This document shows positions 25,418-33,750 of a DNA stretch of 64,000 nucleotides, piece after piece; the first letter of the stretch is position 1; the number at the start of each line of letters is the position of its first letter. The translations under genes and the position numbers were made by a program. The DNA is taken from assembly GCF_003584685.1 (NCBI RefSeq), contig NZ_AP018549.1, positions 496,001 through 560,000 of the forward strand. The letters are read 5' to 3'. The notes under the pieces were generated by a model. That model did not search any database and had not been told where the DNA came from. It saw nothing but the letters and a program-made list of their open reading frames with translations. The DNA comes from Lactobacillus paragasseri (lineage in GTDB: Bacteria > Bacillota > Bacilli > Lactobacillales > Lactobacillaceae).

Positions 25418-26098
25418 ATGAGTAAATTAGAAGAATTTAGAAAAGCAAATCCCCAATATAAGATTTTAACTTTGGATGATCCATCTTTTAAAGAATACGG
25501 TGTACTCTACACTAATGACTTTAATTTAGATGATGTTTATAAGGTAATGGAGAAGGTTCCAATTCCCGAAACCGGCATGAAGTATATTGCTAACATTCCT
25601 GAACTAGCTGACACTTATACTATGCTTGCTGTAAAGCGTGATATTTTTGGTGAAATTCCAATTGATGCTGGTGTTACATTAGGGCATTCCGATACCTTTA
25701 CAGCATTTGAATATCACCAATGTTCAGAAGTGAACATTATGCTTGATGATGTGTTAATGGTGCTTGGTAAGCGTGAAACTTTGGAAGAGAAGCATTTTGT
25801 TGATCCAAATACTGAAGCTAGAATGTTCTACATGCCAAAAGGTACTATTGTAGAACTCTATAATGATACTCTTCACTATGCTCCAATTCAGATAACTAAG
25901 AAGGGCTACAAGGTAATTGTGGCTGTAATTCATGGTACTAACGCTGTTTTACCTGAAGGCGTTAAGAGTCTGAATCCACGCGTAGTTAAATGCGGAAAGT
26001 TCCAAGTCGTTCACCCTTCTCGTAAAGATAAGATTGAACAAGGTTATCAAGTCGGTTTAAGTGGGGATGTAATTAAAACAACTCCACTTGATGAATAA
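25418..26098 (+). CDS. DUF4867 family protein of tagatose-pathway operons
   Basis: A 226-residue cytosolic protein that I recognise as the DUF4867 family, which recurs beside lacA-lacB in lactobacilli and other Firmicutes. It has a cupin-like run of His and Glu residues (FTAFEYHQCSEVNIM, near 100-115; MPKGTIVELYNDTLHYAPI, near 147-165), suggesting a metal-dependent isomerase or a sugar-binding cupin. The activity is not established. GGGG before ATG and a gap of 18 bases from lacB indicate cotranscription; a terminator follows at 26161. Confidence 0.85.
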   Translation: MSKLEEFRKANPQYKILTLDDPSFKEYGVLYTNDFNLDDVYKVMEKVPIPETGMKYIANIPELADTYTMLAVKRDIFGEIPIDAGVTLGHSDTFTAFEYHQCSEVNIMLDDVLMVLGKRETLEEKHFVDPNTEARMFYMPKGTIVELYNDTLHYAPIQITKKGYKVIVAVIHGTNAVLPEGVKSLNPRVVKCGKFQVVHPSRKDKIEQGYQVGLSGDVIKTTPLDE

Positions 26099-26160
26099 AT
26101 AATAAGCGCAATAAACTACAATATTTATAAATTTCCCTCAACTTTTATTAATAGAAACTT

Positions 26161-26192
26161 ATGGAGCATATGATTATATGTTCCATTTTTTT
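26161..26192 (+). terminator. Intrinsic terminator of the lacR operon
   Basis: ATGGAGCATAT and ATATGTTCCAT pair around GATT, followed by TTTTTTT. Confidence 0.88.
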
Positions 26193-26219
26193 ATGCAAAA
26201 ATAAGTTCAAAATTATTTT

Positions 26220-26233
26220 TGAAAGCGCTTGTA
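26220..26233 (+). promoter_or_regulatory. cre site upstream of gatA
   Basis: TGAAAGCGCTTGTA fits the CcpA consensus core (TGNAANCGNNNN) with a variant last pair. It lies just past the lacR operon terminator and upstream of the gat promoter region, consistent with catabolite repression of galactose uptake. Confidence 0.65.
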
Positions 26234-26238
26234 ATTTA

Positions 26239-26277
26239 ACGAACAGTATTATATGATAATGGTGTAGTAAATGAACA
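26239..26277 (+). promoter_or_regulatory. Operator boxes upstream of gatA
   Basis: AACGAACAG (26239-26247) and AAATGAACA (26269-26277) repeat the word found twice at the lacR promoter, 32 bases apart at their GAACA cores. This points to one regulator, most likely LacR, for both units. Confidence 0.5.
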
Positions 26278-26338
26278 ATATCTAACATATAAAAACAAAA
26301 GTAAAAGTTCGTTTACAGATACTGGAAAGGTGGTTCAT

Positions 26339-26830
26339 ATGACAGTGGCAACTAGTTTATTTGCTCCTGACGCAGTTTTTACCAGCGACAAGACAAGTAA
26401 GGCAGAAGTCCTAAAAGAGGTCTATGGTAAATTATTAAAGGCTGGCTATGTAAAAGGAAATTTCCTTTCACATATTATTGAAAGAGAAGAGCATTATCCA
26501 ACTGGAATTGACACTTCGCCAATTTCGAAAGAGTTGCCAAATGTCGCAATTCCTCATACAGAAGGCGAATTTGTAAATGCTCGTCTGATTGTTCCAATCG
26601 CTTTGAAACATCCAATTAAGTTTCAAAATATGATTGCTCCGGATGAAAGTTTAGAAGTTAAATTCTTATTTATGATTTTAAACAATGATCCGGAAGGACA
26701 GGCAAATGTCCTAGCACAGATTATGGGGTTCTTATCCACAACGCCAGTTGAAGATTTAATTAGGCTGTTTAATCTCACTTCAACTAAAGAAATATTTGAT
26801 TTTATGAGTGAGAATTTTAAGCAAGAATAG
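26339..26830 (+). CDS. gatA: PTS enzyme IIA, galactitol/fructose type
   Basis: Cytosolic phosphocarrier that passes phosphate from HPr to the IIB protein. The 163-residue product has the EIIA fold of the fructose/mannitol class, with the phosphorylated His73 in NVAIPHTEGE and a supporting VPIALKHPIKF. ATG 26339 is chosen because GGAAAGG ends at 26330; the in-frame GTG at 26330 overlaps that site. In this context the PTS probably imports galactose as galactose-6-phosphate rather than galactitol. Confidence 0.88.
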   Translation: MTVATSLFAPDAVFTSDKTSKAEVLKEVYGKLLKAGYVKGNFLSHIIEREEHYPTGIDTSPISKELPNVAIPHTEGEFVNARLIVPIALKHPIKFQNMIAPDESLEVKFLFMILNNDPEGQANVLAQIMGFLSTTPVEDLIRLFNLTSTKEIFDFMSENFKQE

Positions 26831-26866
26831 CAAGAATAGGAAGATATTTTTTGGGAGGTATTTATT

Positions 26867-27181
26867 ATGGCAAAGGAAGTTAAGTTATTAGCTGCATGTG
26901 GTGCAGGGGTTAACTCTTCTCACCAAATTAAGGATGCTGTTGAAGAAGAAATGAAGAAACGTGGACACAATGTTCATGTTGATGCTGTGATGATTAAGGA
27001 TGTAAACGAAGATATGCTTAATCACTATGATGCATACTTGACTATTGCTAAAACTGATTTAGCATTTCAACCTAAAATTCCTTTAATTGAAGCAGGTCCA
27101 ATTCTTTACAGAATTCCAGCAATGGCTCAACCTGTTTATGACAAGGTTGAAGAAGTAGTTAAAAAGGTAGAAAACGAATAG
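26867..27181 (+). CDS. gatB: PTS enzyme IIB, galactitol type
   Basis: A 104-residue phosphocarrier with phosphocysteine Cys11 in LLAACGAGVNSSHQ, the P-loop-like motif of galactitol IIB proteins. Phosphate moves from IIA to this Cys and then to the sugar bound by IIC. GGGAGGT precedes the ATG. It sits between gatA (36-base gap) and gatC (24-base gap) as a separate subunit. Confidence 0.92.
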   Translation: MAKEVKLLAACGAGVNSSHQIKDAVEEEMKKRGHNVHVDAVMIKDVNEDMLNHYDAYLTIAKTDLAFQPKIPLIEAGPILYRIPAMAQPVYDKVEEVVKKVENE

Positions 27182-27205
27182 CAGTTATTCCTGGGGGAAT
27201 AGAAA

Positions 27206-28624
27206 ATGAACGCGATAATTGATTTTGCGAATGCTATCTTTAAGCCTTTAATTGATATGGGAGCACCAACAATCATGTTGGTTGTTCTTACTATTATTGC
27301 TCTATGTTTCAGAGTTAAATTTAGTAAGGCTCTTGAAGGTGGTATGAAATTAGCCATTGCCTTAACGGCGATCGGCGATGTTATGAACTTATTGACTACC
27401 AGTTTTGCACCAGCGATGAATCAATTCGTTAAGAATACTGGTATGCATAAAGATATCATGGATATGGGATGGGCACCACTTGCTACTATTACTTGGGGTT
27501 CACCATATACTTTGTACTTCTTGTTAGTTTTAATCATCTTGAATGTTTTAATGTTAATCTTCAAGAGAACTAACACATTAGATGTCGATATCTTTGATGT
27601 TTGGCACTCAGCTTTCGTTGGTTTGTTTGCAGTATTCTGCGGCGCACCACTTTGGTTAGCAACTTTATTAATTTTACTTATTGGTTACTTAAAGATCGTC
27701 AACTCAGACTTAATGAAGCCAACCTTTGACGACTTGCTAGATGCTCCATCAAGCAACCCAATGACTACTACTCACATGAACTACATGATGAACCCAGTAA
27801 TCATGGTCTTCAATAAGTTTTTTGATAAATGTTTACCATGGCTTGATAAATACGACTTTGACTCAGCTAAATTAAATGAAAAAATTGGTTTCTGGGGCAG
27901 TCGTTTCGCAATTGGTGTTTACTTAGGTATCTTTGTTTCATTACTTGCTGGCTACAACTTTACAACTGAACAAGGTTGGAAGACAATGTTTACTCTTTCC
28001 TTCACAGCCGGTGCATGTATTGAGTTGTTCTCAGTTATTGGTTCTTGGTTCATTGCTTCTGTTGAACCATTATCACAAGGTATTTCAAACTTCGCTACTT
28101 CAAAATTTAAGGGACGTACATTCAATGTTGGTCTTGACTGGCCATTCATCGCTGGACGTGCTGAAATTTGGGCAGCTGCCAATGTTTTAGCTCCAATTAT
28201 GATGGTTGAAGCTATGGTTATTCCAGGCAACAGATTAATGCCTTTAGGTGGTATTATTGCCATGGGTGTTACTCCAGCCTTGTTAGTTGTAACTCGTGGT
28301 AAGATTATTAGAATGATTATCATTGGTACCATTGAATTACCAATCTTCCTTTGGGCAGGTACTTTAGTTGCTCCATTCGTAACTCAAGTAGCTCACCAAG
28401 TTGGTGCTAACATTCCTGCTCACACTTTAGTATCAGATACTACTATGGAAGGTCCTATTGAAAAATTCTTAGGTTACTTAGTAGGTAACGCTTGGAAGCA
28501 TCAAGGAATGTTCATTGTTTATGCAATCTTAGCCATTGCTGCTTACATTTTAATCTTCTGGTGGTACTCAACAGAAATGAAGAAGCGTAATGCTAAATAT
28601 GCAGCAGCTGCTAAAGAAGCATAG
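27206..28624 (+). CDS. gatC: PTS enzyme IIC, galactitol type
   Basis: The membrane permease of the gat PTS, 472 residues and about 9-10 spans. Typical GatC segments are the N-terminal FKPLIDMGAPTIML, MGWAPLATITWGSPYT, NVGLDWPFIAGRAEIWAAAN (about 310-330) and GNRLMPLGGI. GGGGG precedes the ATG. Beside lacR-lacA-lacB the imported sugar is probably galactose, as for similar permeases proposed in streptococci, but galactitol cannot be excluded. Confidence 0.9.
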   Translation: MNAIIDFANAIFKPLIDMGAPTIMLVVLTIIALCFRVKFSKALEGGMKLAIALTAIGDVMNLLTTSFAPAMNQFVKNTGMHKDIMDMGWAPLATITWGSPYTLYFLLVLIILNVLMLIFKRTNTLDVDIFDVWHSAFVGLFAVFCGAPLWLATLLILLIGYLKIVNSDLMKPTFDDLLDAPSSNPMTTTHMNYMMNPVIMVFNKFFDKCLPWLDKYDFDSAKLNEKIGFWGSRFAIGVYLGIFVSLLAGYNFTTEQGWKTMFTLSFTAGACIELFSVIGSWFIASVEPLSQGISNFATSKFKGRTFNVGLDWPFIAGRAEIWAAANVLAPIMMVEAMVIPGNRLMPLGGIIAMGVTPALLVVTRGKIIRMIIIGTIELPIFLWAGTLVAPFVTQVAHQVGANIPAHTLVSDTTMEGPIEKFLGYLVGNAWKHQGMFIVYAILAIAAYILIFWWYSTEMKKRNAKYAAAAKEA

Positions 28625-28652
28625 TTAATAATATTATTTAGAAACGGTAGAG

Positions 28653-28910
28653 ATGATTTTTATGAAGACAAAGAAAGTTAGCCGCGAAGAAGAAGCACGA
28701 CGTAAGCGAGTATTATATTGGACAATATTTGTAATTGCGATTAATATTCCACAACTTTTCTTTAAAAATATTTTTATTGAAGGCTTTGCAATGATTGGTA
28801 CTATTTATGCCCTTTATCGCTTGGTGGTATTCGATAATAAAAAGAATCGTCTCAGCCGTAAATATTATGACTGGAAGGGCAGACCTTTAGACGCCAAGAA
28901 TAAGAATTAA
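28653..28910 (+). CDS. Small two-span membrane protein of the gat operon, unknown
   Basis: An 85-residue protein with a basic N-terminus (KKVSREEEARRKR), two hydrophobic stretches (YWTIFVIAINIPQLF and GFAMIGTIYALYRLVVF) and a basic, soluble tail. It begins 28 bases after gatC and ends before the operon terminator, so it is cotranscribed with the PTS. An in-frame ATG at 28662 is an alternative start. I do not recognise the family; a role in assembling or regulating the permease is speculation. Confidence 0.7.
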   Translation: MIFMKTKKVSREEEARRKRVLYWTIFVIAINIPQLFFKNIFIEGFAMIGTIYALYRLVVFDNKKNRLSRKYYDWKGRPLDAKNKN

Positions 28911-28971
28911 GACAGTTTAGAATAAGTTATTAAAAAAAGTTAAGATTTATATTTTTAGAAAAACCGCACGC

Positions 28972-29005
28972 AAAAAGAGATTGGAATTGAAACCAATCTC
29001 TTTTT
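28972..29005 (+). terminator. Intrinsic terminator of the gat operon
   Basis: AAAAAGAGATTGG and CCAATCTCTTTTT pair around AATTGAAA, followed by more T residues. Confidence 0.9.
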
Positions 29006-29043
29006 ATTTAGGGACAATAAATAATAAAATAAAGTAATTCTAA

Positions 29044-29057
29044 TAAAAGCGTTTACA
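29044..29057 (+). promoter_or_regulatory. cre site upstream of lacTFEG
   Basis: TAAAAGCGTTTACA is close to the CcpA consensus (core AAAGCGTTTACA) and sits before the antiterminator leader, as in other lac operons under glucose repression. Confidence 0.7.
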
Positions 29058-29104
29058 TTAGACGGATTACATGCTAATATACATGTGTAAGCAAAAATAA
29101 ATGT

Positions 29105-29134
29105 GGATTGTTACTAATACGATTAGGCAAAACC
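29105..29134 (+). promoter_or_regulatory. RAT: ribonucleic antiterminator target for LacT
   Basis: The 30-base element starts GGATTGTTACT and ends AGGCAAAACC, the conserved halves of BglG/LicT/SacY RNA targets. Its 3' end overlaps the left arm of the terminator that follows, so binding of dimeric, unphosphorylated-site-controlled LacT would block terminator formation and let lacTFEG be transcribed when lactose is present. Confidence 0.92.
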
Positions 29135-29193
29135 GCGAATTTTTAATACAGATGACTAACTGTAATCTCGTATTAAAATTCGTGGTTTTTTTA
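29128..29193 (+). terminator. Leader terminator controlled by LacT
   Basis: AACCGCGAATTTTTAATAC and GTATTAAAATTCGTGGTT form a long stem around a 20-base loop, followed by TTTTTT. It overlaps the RAT element, the classical mutually exclusive arrangement. Confidence 0.92.
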
Positions 29194-29214
29194 TTTTTCC
29201 TGGAGGGGTGAGAG

Positions 29215-30054
29215 ATGGAATACCGAATAGTTCAAATATTAAACAATAATGTTGCTATTGTTCATACCAGGAATAATAAACAAAACATTGTTATGGGAAG
29301 GGGTGTTGCTTTTCATAAGCAAAAAGGAGATTTAATCCAAGAAGAGAATGTCGACAAGATATTTGAGATAAGAGATAAAAATACCGTTAATGATCTAACA
29401 ACTTTGTTATCAAACGTACCGCTAGATTTTGTAACTACAAGTTATGACTTAATTGATCAAGTGCAGGCAAAATATCATTTTGCTGCTGAACCTTACATCT
29501 ACGTAACTTTAACAACACACTTGTTTGGTGCATATCAACGCTTAATCAATGGCGATGATGATGTTAATTATTTACCAGATTTAAGTGATAACTATCCAGT
29601 TGCTTATCAAATCGCGGATGATGTAATTAAAGGTTTTCGGAATAGTTTAGATATTTCTTTTCCAGAATCAGAACATAAGAGTATCGCTCTTCATTTTATC
29701 AATGCTCATACTAGTGGAAGCGTTGAAGAAGAAAAGAGTCAGACAGGAAATGATGAAATTATCGAAGTTGTTCAAAAAGAACTGGAAAGGAATGGAATAT
29801 ATCGAACGCAAAAAAATGCCAACGATTATGACAGATTGTTAGTTCATTTGAAGTATTTTATTAATCGGCTTAATAATCATGAGCCAGCTAATTTACCTAT
29901 TTCCGAGGGAATGATTGGAGAAATAGAAGCTAGTTATTCGAAGGCTTGGAGAATAGTTCAGAGAATAAAAGAATTAATGCAAGAAAAATTAGAAATAAAG
30001 TTATCGTTAAGCGAACAAACATATTTAACAATTCATATTCAGAGATTGATCTAA
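29215..30054 (+). CDS. lacT: BglG-family antiterminator LacT
   Basis: A 279-residue RNA-binding regulator. The N-terminal CAT domain (about 1-55: EYRIVQILNNNVAIV, then NIVMGRGVAFHKQKGD) binds the leader RAT. Two PRD domains follow, with His residues phosphorylated by HPr or the lactose PTS (TTHLFGAYQR about 100, HKSIALHFINAHT about 160, VHLKYFINRL, TIHIQRL at the end). GGAGGGG precedes the ATG, and the gene is within the operon it controls. Confidence 0.93.
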   Translation: MEYRIVQILNNNVAIVHTRNNKQNIVMGRGVAFHKQKGDLIQEENVDKIFEIRDKNTVNDLTTLLSNVPLDFVTTSYDLIDQVQAKYHFAAEPYIYVTLTTHLFGAYQRLINGDDDVNYLPDLSDNYPVAYQIADDVIKGFRNSLDISFPESEHKSIALHFINAHTSGSVEEEKSQTGNDEIIEVVQKELERNGIYRTQKNANDYDRLLVHLKYFINRLNNHEPANLPISEGMIGEIEASYSKAWRIVQRIKELMQEKLEIKLSLSEQTYLTIHIQRLI

Positions 30055-30065
30055 GGAGAATAAAA

Positions 30066-30422
30066 ATGGACGCAGAAAATCAAATTACTAAAAAAGATAT
30101 TTCAATGACTGGTTTTTCAATTGTTGCATATTCAGGGGATGCAAGAACTTACTTAATGCAGGCAATGGATAAAGCTAGTGAAGGAAAGATTACTGAAGCA
30201 AAAGAACTTGTTAAGAAGGCGGAGGAATCAATCAACTTAGCTCACAATGAACAGACTAAGCTCTTGAGTAAAGAAGCTGGAGGAGATGATATGGATGTAA
30301 CCTTCATTATGGTCCATGGACAAGATACATTGATGACCACAATGCTTTTAAAGGATCAGATGAGGACAATTATTAACCTTTATGAACGAGTAAATAAGCT
30401 CGAAGGAAATAGTATTGAATAA
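30066..30422 (+). CDS. lacF: PTS enzyme IIA, lactose type
   Basis: A 118-residue trimeric helical phosphocarrier with phosphorylated His84 in FIMVHGQDTLM and an upstream GFSIVAYSGDARTYLMQA helix, typical of lactose/cellobiose IIA. ATG 30066 follows AAGGAGA and lies 11 bases after lacT. The frame extends upstream into lacT, but those residues are not part of the family. Confidence 0.93.
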   Translation: MDAENQITKKDISMTGFSIVAYSGDARTYLMQAMDKASEGKITEAKELVKKAEESINLAHNEQTKLLSKEAGGDDMDVTFIMVHGQDTLMTTMLLKDQMRTIINLYERVNKLEGNSIE

Positions 30423-30472
30423 GTAGTTTAAAAATAAATGATTTTTAAACTTAGGATGAGGAGGAAGAAAAG

Positions 30473-32170
30473 ATGAATGGTTTTACCAAAGCAATGGATA
30501 AAATGAAGCCAAAATTCGAAAAAATAGCGGCTAATCCATATGTTTCAGCAGTTCGTGACGGCTTTATTGCTGCCATGCCAATTATTTTGTTTTCAAGTTT
30601 GTTTACGCTGATTGCATATGTACCAAACGCATGGGGATTTTATTGGCCAAAGGCAGTAGAAAACGCATTGGTTTTGCCTTATAGCTATTCAATGGGCTTG
30701 CTTGCTTTATATGTAACTGCAACTTGTGCGAAGAATTTAACTGATTATAAGAACTTAAAGCTTCCTAAGACAAACCAGATTAATCCAATGAACGTTATCT
30801 TGGCTGCTGAAATTTCATTCATTATTATTGCTATTAAAGTTGGTAAAAATGGATTAGATTTAACTTACTTAGGTACGCAAGGATTAATCGCTTCATATAT
30901 TGTTGGTTTGATCGTACCTAATATTTACTATGCATGTGTTAAGAACAATGTAACTATTAAAATGCCTGATGTTGTACCACAAAACATTGCTCAAACTTTT
31001 AAAGACATTTTCCCAATGACTTTCTCAGTTGCATTGTTCTGGATAGTTCAAATTATTTTAAACCAACTCTTTGGTGCAAATTTATCAGAATGTGTAGTAA
31101 AGGTTCTTTCACCATTATTCCACGCAAGTGATACTTATGGTGGTTTAGCATTAGTTGCTGGTGCGATGGCATTCTTCTGGTTCGTTGGTGTACAAGGTCC
31201 TTCAATTGTTGCACCAGCCGTAGCTGCAATTGAGACTACTAACGTTGGCTTAAACCAACAATTAGTTCATGCAGGAATGCAAGCAAGCCATGCTTTAACT
31301 ATTAACTGTCAAGACTACGTTATAAACATGGGTGGTACTGGATCAACTTTCGTAGTTCCATTCATCTTCTTACTTTTAGCTAAATCAGCTCAAAACAAGG
31401 CTGCTGGTAAAGCCGCCGTTATTCCTGGATGTTTCTCAGTTAACGAACCTATTTTGTTTGGTGCTCCAATTATCATGAACCCAGTATTCTTCATTCCATT
31501 TTTGGTAACACCAATGTTCAATGTCTGTGCTTATAAATTCTTTGTTCAAGTTCTTCACATGAACGCTTTATACAACACTTTACCTTGGACTGTTCCAGCT
31601 CCAATTGGTATTATCGTATCTTCTGGTTTTGCTGGTTTATCATTTGTTTATGTAATTTTAACTTTAGTTGTTGATACTTTAATTTGGCTTCCATTCTTTA
31701 AATTCTATGACAATGACTTATACAAACAAGAACAAGCTAAGCTTGCTGCAGAACAAGCTTCTGGCGTAGCTACTGCTACTGATGATTCAACTGCTAGTCT
31801 TGCAGCTACTGACAAAGAAGCTAAAGAAGGTATTACCAAAGATACTAACGTAATGGTTATCTGTGCCGGTGGTGGTACTTCAGGTATCTTAGCTAAGGCC
31901 TTAAACAAGATGGCTAAAGAACGTAATTTGCCACTTCACGCAGCAGCTCGTGCTTATGGTCAACACATGGATATTATTCATGATATGGACTTAATTATTT
32001 TGGCTCCACAGATGGATAGTATGAAGGATAACTTGAAAGAAATTGCTGATCATGACGGTTCTAAATTAGTCACTACTACTGGACGTCAGTACATTGAATT
32101 AACTCAAAAACCTGATTTAGCATTTAAGTTTGTTGTTGATAGCCTTGAAGGCAAGAATGAAGATAAATAA
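30473..32170 (+). CDS. lacE: PTS enzyme IICB, lactose specific
   Basis: A 565-residue membrane protein that takes up lactose and phosphorylates it at the galactose C6. The N-terminal IIC domain of about 420 residues has 8-10 spans (VSAVRDGFIAAMPII, NINEPILFG-like VNEPILFGAPIIMNP). A linker rich in Ala, Thr and Ser (about 425-450) leads to the IIB domain with phosphocysteine in VMVICAGGGTSG. GAGGAGG precedes the ATG. Confidence 0.94.
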   Translation: MNGFTKAMDKMKPKFEKIAANPYVSAVRDGFIAAMPIILFSSLFTLIAYVPNAWGFYWPKAVENALVLPYSYSMGLLALYVTATCAKNLTDYKNLKLPKTNQINPMNVILAAEISFIIIAIKVGKNGLDLTYLGTQGLIASYIVGLIVPNIYYACVKNNVTIKMPDVVPQNIAQTFKDIFPMTFSVALFWIVQIILNQLFGANLSECVVKVLSPLFHASDTYGGLALVAGAMAFFWFVGVQGPSIVAPAVAAIETTNVGLNQQLVHAGMQASHALTINCQDYVINMGGTGSTFVVPFIFLLLAKSAQNKAAGKAAVIPGCFSVNEPILFGAPIIMNPVFFIPFLVTPMFNVCAYKFFVQVLHMNALYNTLPWTVPAPIGIIVSSGFAGLSFVYVILTLVVDTLIWLPFFKFYDNDLYKQEQAKLAAEQASGVATATDDSTASLAATDKEAKEGITKDTNVMVICAGGGTSGILAKALNKMAKERNLPLHAAARAYGQHMDIIHDMDLIILAPQMDSMKDNLKEIADHDGSKLVTTTGRQYIELTQKPDLAFKFVVDSLEGKNEDK

Positions 32171-32185
32171 TTGAGGTAAAAATTA

Positions 32186-33613
32186 ATGAAAGAATTTAAA
32201 TTTCCAAAAGGATTTTACTTTGGCGGTGCAACTGCTGCTTACCAATGTGAAGGTGCAACAAAAGAAGATGGTAAAGGTGAAGTAATCTGGGATAAGTACT
32301 TGCGTGAACAAGGAACAATTAATCCAGATCCAGCTTGTGATTTTTACCACCGTTATCCAGAAGACTTAGAATTATGTAAAAAGTTTCACATTAACGCAAT
32401 TAGAGTTTCAATTGACTGGGCAAGAATTTTCCCTGAAGGTGAAGGAAGAATTGAGCCAAGAGGTGTTGAATACTACCACAAGTTATTTAAGAAATGTCAT
32501 GAAGAAGGCGTAGAACCTTTCGTAACGCTTCATCACTTTGATACACCACAAGCCTTACAAGACAAGGGCGGCTGGCTATCACAAGAAATGTTAGATGCTT
32601 TTGTTGAATATGCTAAGTTCTGCTTTAAGGAGTATGCTGGCGAAGTTAGATACTGGATTACCATTAACGAACCTACATCAATGGCTGGTCAACAATATGT
32701 TGGTGGAACATTCCCTCCTGCATACAAGGATCAACTTGATAAGTGTTTTAAAGCTGAATATAACCAGAATCTAGTTCATGCCCGAATTGTTAATGCTTAT
32801 AAAGAAGCAGGCTATACTGGCCAAATTGGTATTGTTCATGCTCTTCAAACTGTTTATCCAGCAACAGACAGCGAAGGTGACAAGCATGCTGCTGAATTAA
32901 AAGACGTTTTAGAAAATAAGTTTTATCTTGATGGAACGTTAGCTGGTAAGTATTCTAAGCATACGCTTGCTTTAGTAAAAGAGATTATTGATGCTAATGG
33001 TCAACAAATGATTGACATCAAGCCAGAAGATGAAAAAGTACTTCTTAAAGCTGCAAAACAATTAGACTTTGTGGGAGTTAACTATTACTTCTCGAAGTTT
33101 ATGAAAGAATATCATGGAGACACCGAAATCATTCATAACGGTACTGGTGAAAAGGGAACTGATGTCAACCGTATGAAAGGCGTTGGTGAAGAAATTCACC
33201 CTAAGGACTTACCAGCAACTGACTGGGATTGGATCATTTATCCACAAGGGATGTATGATCAATTGAAGCGTGTTTACGATGATTATCCTTTAGTTCATTC
33301 AATCTATATCACTGAAAACGGAATGGGTTATAAGGATAAGTTTGAAGGAGAAGATAAGATTATTGATGATACTCCAAGAATTGATTATCTAAAGCAGCAT
33401 ATGGAACAGGTAGCTAAGGCAATTGAAGCTGGCATTCCAGTTCATGGTTACTTTGTCTGGTCATTGCAAGACATGTTCTCTTGGACAAACGGTTATTCTA
33501 AGCGTTATGGCTTATTCTATGTCGATTTTAAGACGCAGAAGCGTTATGCTAAAAAGAGTGCATATTGGTATAAGAAATTAGCTGAAACTCGAGAAATTCC
33601 TTCTATTGATTAA
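32186..33613 (+). CDS. lacG: 6-phospho-beta-galactosidase (GH1)
   Basis: Hydrolyses lactose-6-phosphate to galactose-6-phosphate and glucose in the cytosol. Length 475 matches LacG (about 468-474). GH1 motifs are complete: N-terminal FYFGGATAAYQCEG, acid/base Glu162 in TINEPTSM, nucleophile Glu377 in YITENGMG, and a Lys/Tyr-containing phosphate-site region near the end (SKRYGLFYVD). It completes the lacTFEG operon; LacAB then act on its product. Confidence 0.94.
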   Translation: MKEFKFPKGFYFGGATAAYQCEGATKEDGKGEVIWDKYLREQGTINPDPACDFYHRYPEDLELCKKFHINAIRVSIDWARIFPEGEGRIEPRGVEYYHKLFKKCHEEGVEPFVTLHHFDTPQALQDKGGWLSQEMLDAFVEYAKFCFKEYAGEVRYWITINEPTSMAGQQYVGGTFPPAYKDQLDKCFKAEYNQNLVHARIVNAYKEAGYTGQIGIVHALQTVYPATDSEGDKHAAELKDVLENKFYLDGTLAGKYSKHTLALVKEIIDANGQQMIDIKPEDEKVLLKAAKQLDFVGVNYYFSKFMKEYHGDTEIIHNGTGEKGTDVNRMKGVGEEIHPKDLPATDWDWIIYPQGMYDQLKRVYDDYPLVHSIYITENGMGYKDKFEGEDKIIDDTPRIDYLKQHMEQVAKAIEAGIPVHGYFVWSLQDMFSWTNGYSKRYGLFYVDFKTQKRYAKKSAYWYKKLAETREIPSID

Positions 33614-33625
33614 AAATAAGCATTT

Positions 33626-33664
33626 GAAAAAACTAAGTACTGAATAAAAGTACTTAGTTTTTTT
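33626..33664 (+). terminator. Intrinsic terminator of lacTFEG
   Basis: AAAAAACTAAGTAC and GTACTTAGTTTTTTT pair around TGAATAAAA. Confidence 0.9.
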
Positions 33665-33711
33665 GATGGAAAAGTTTAAAAGTATATATTAAGTTCAAGT
33701 AAACGTGCAGG

Positions 33712-33748
33712 TAAAAACCAGCCAAGCATTCAGTGCTTAGTTGGTTTT
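33712..33748 (-). terminator. Intrinsic terminator of the LysR gene
   Basis: On the minus strand AAAACCAACTAAGCA and TGCTTGGCTGGTTTTT pair around CTGAA, with T residues after. Confidence 0.82.
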
Positions 33749-33750
33749 GT

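Noticed and set aside
29946-30065. A longer N-terminus for lacF reaching back into lacT
   Set aside because: It overlaps the conserved end of lacT, and AAGGAGA is placed for ATG 30066; lactose IIA proteins start there.
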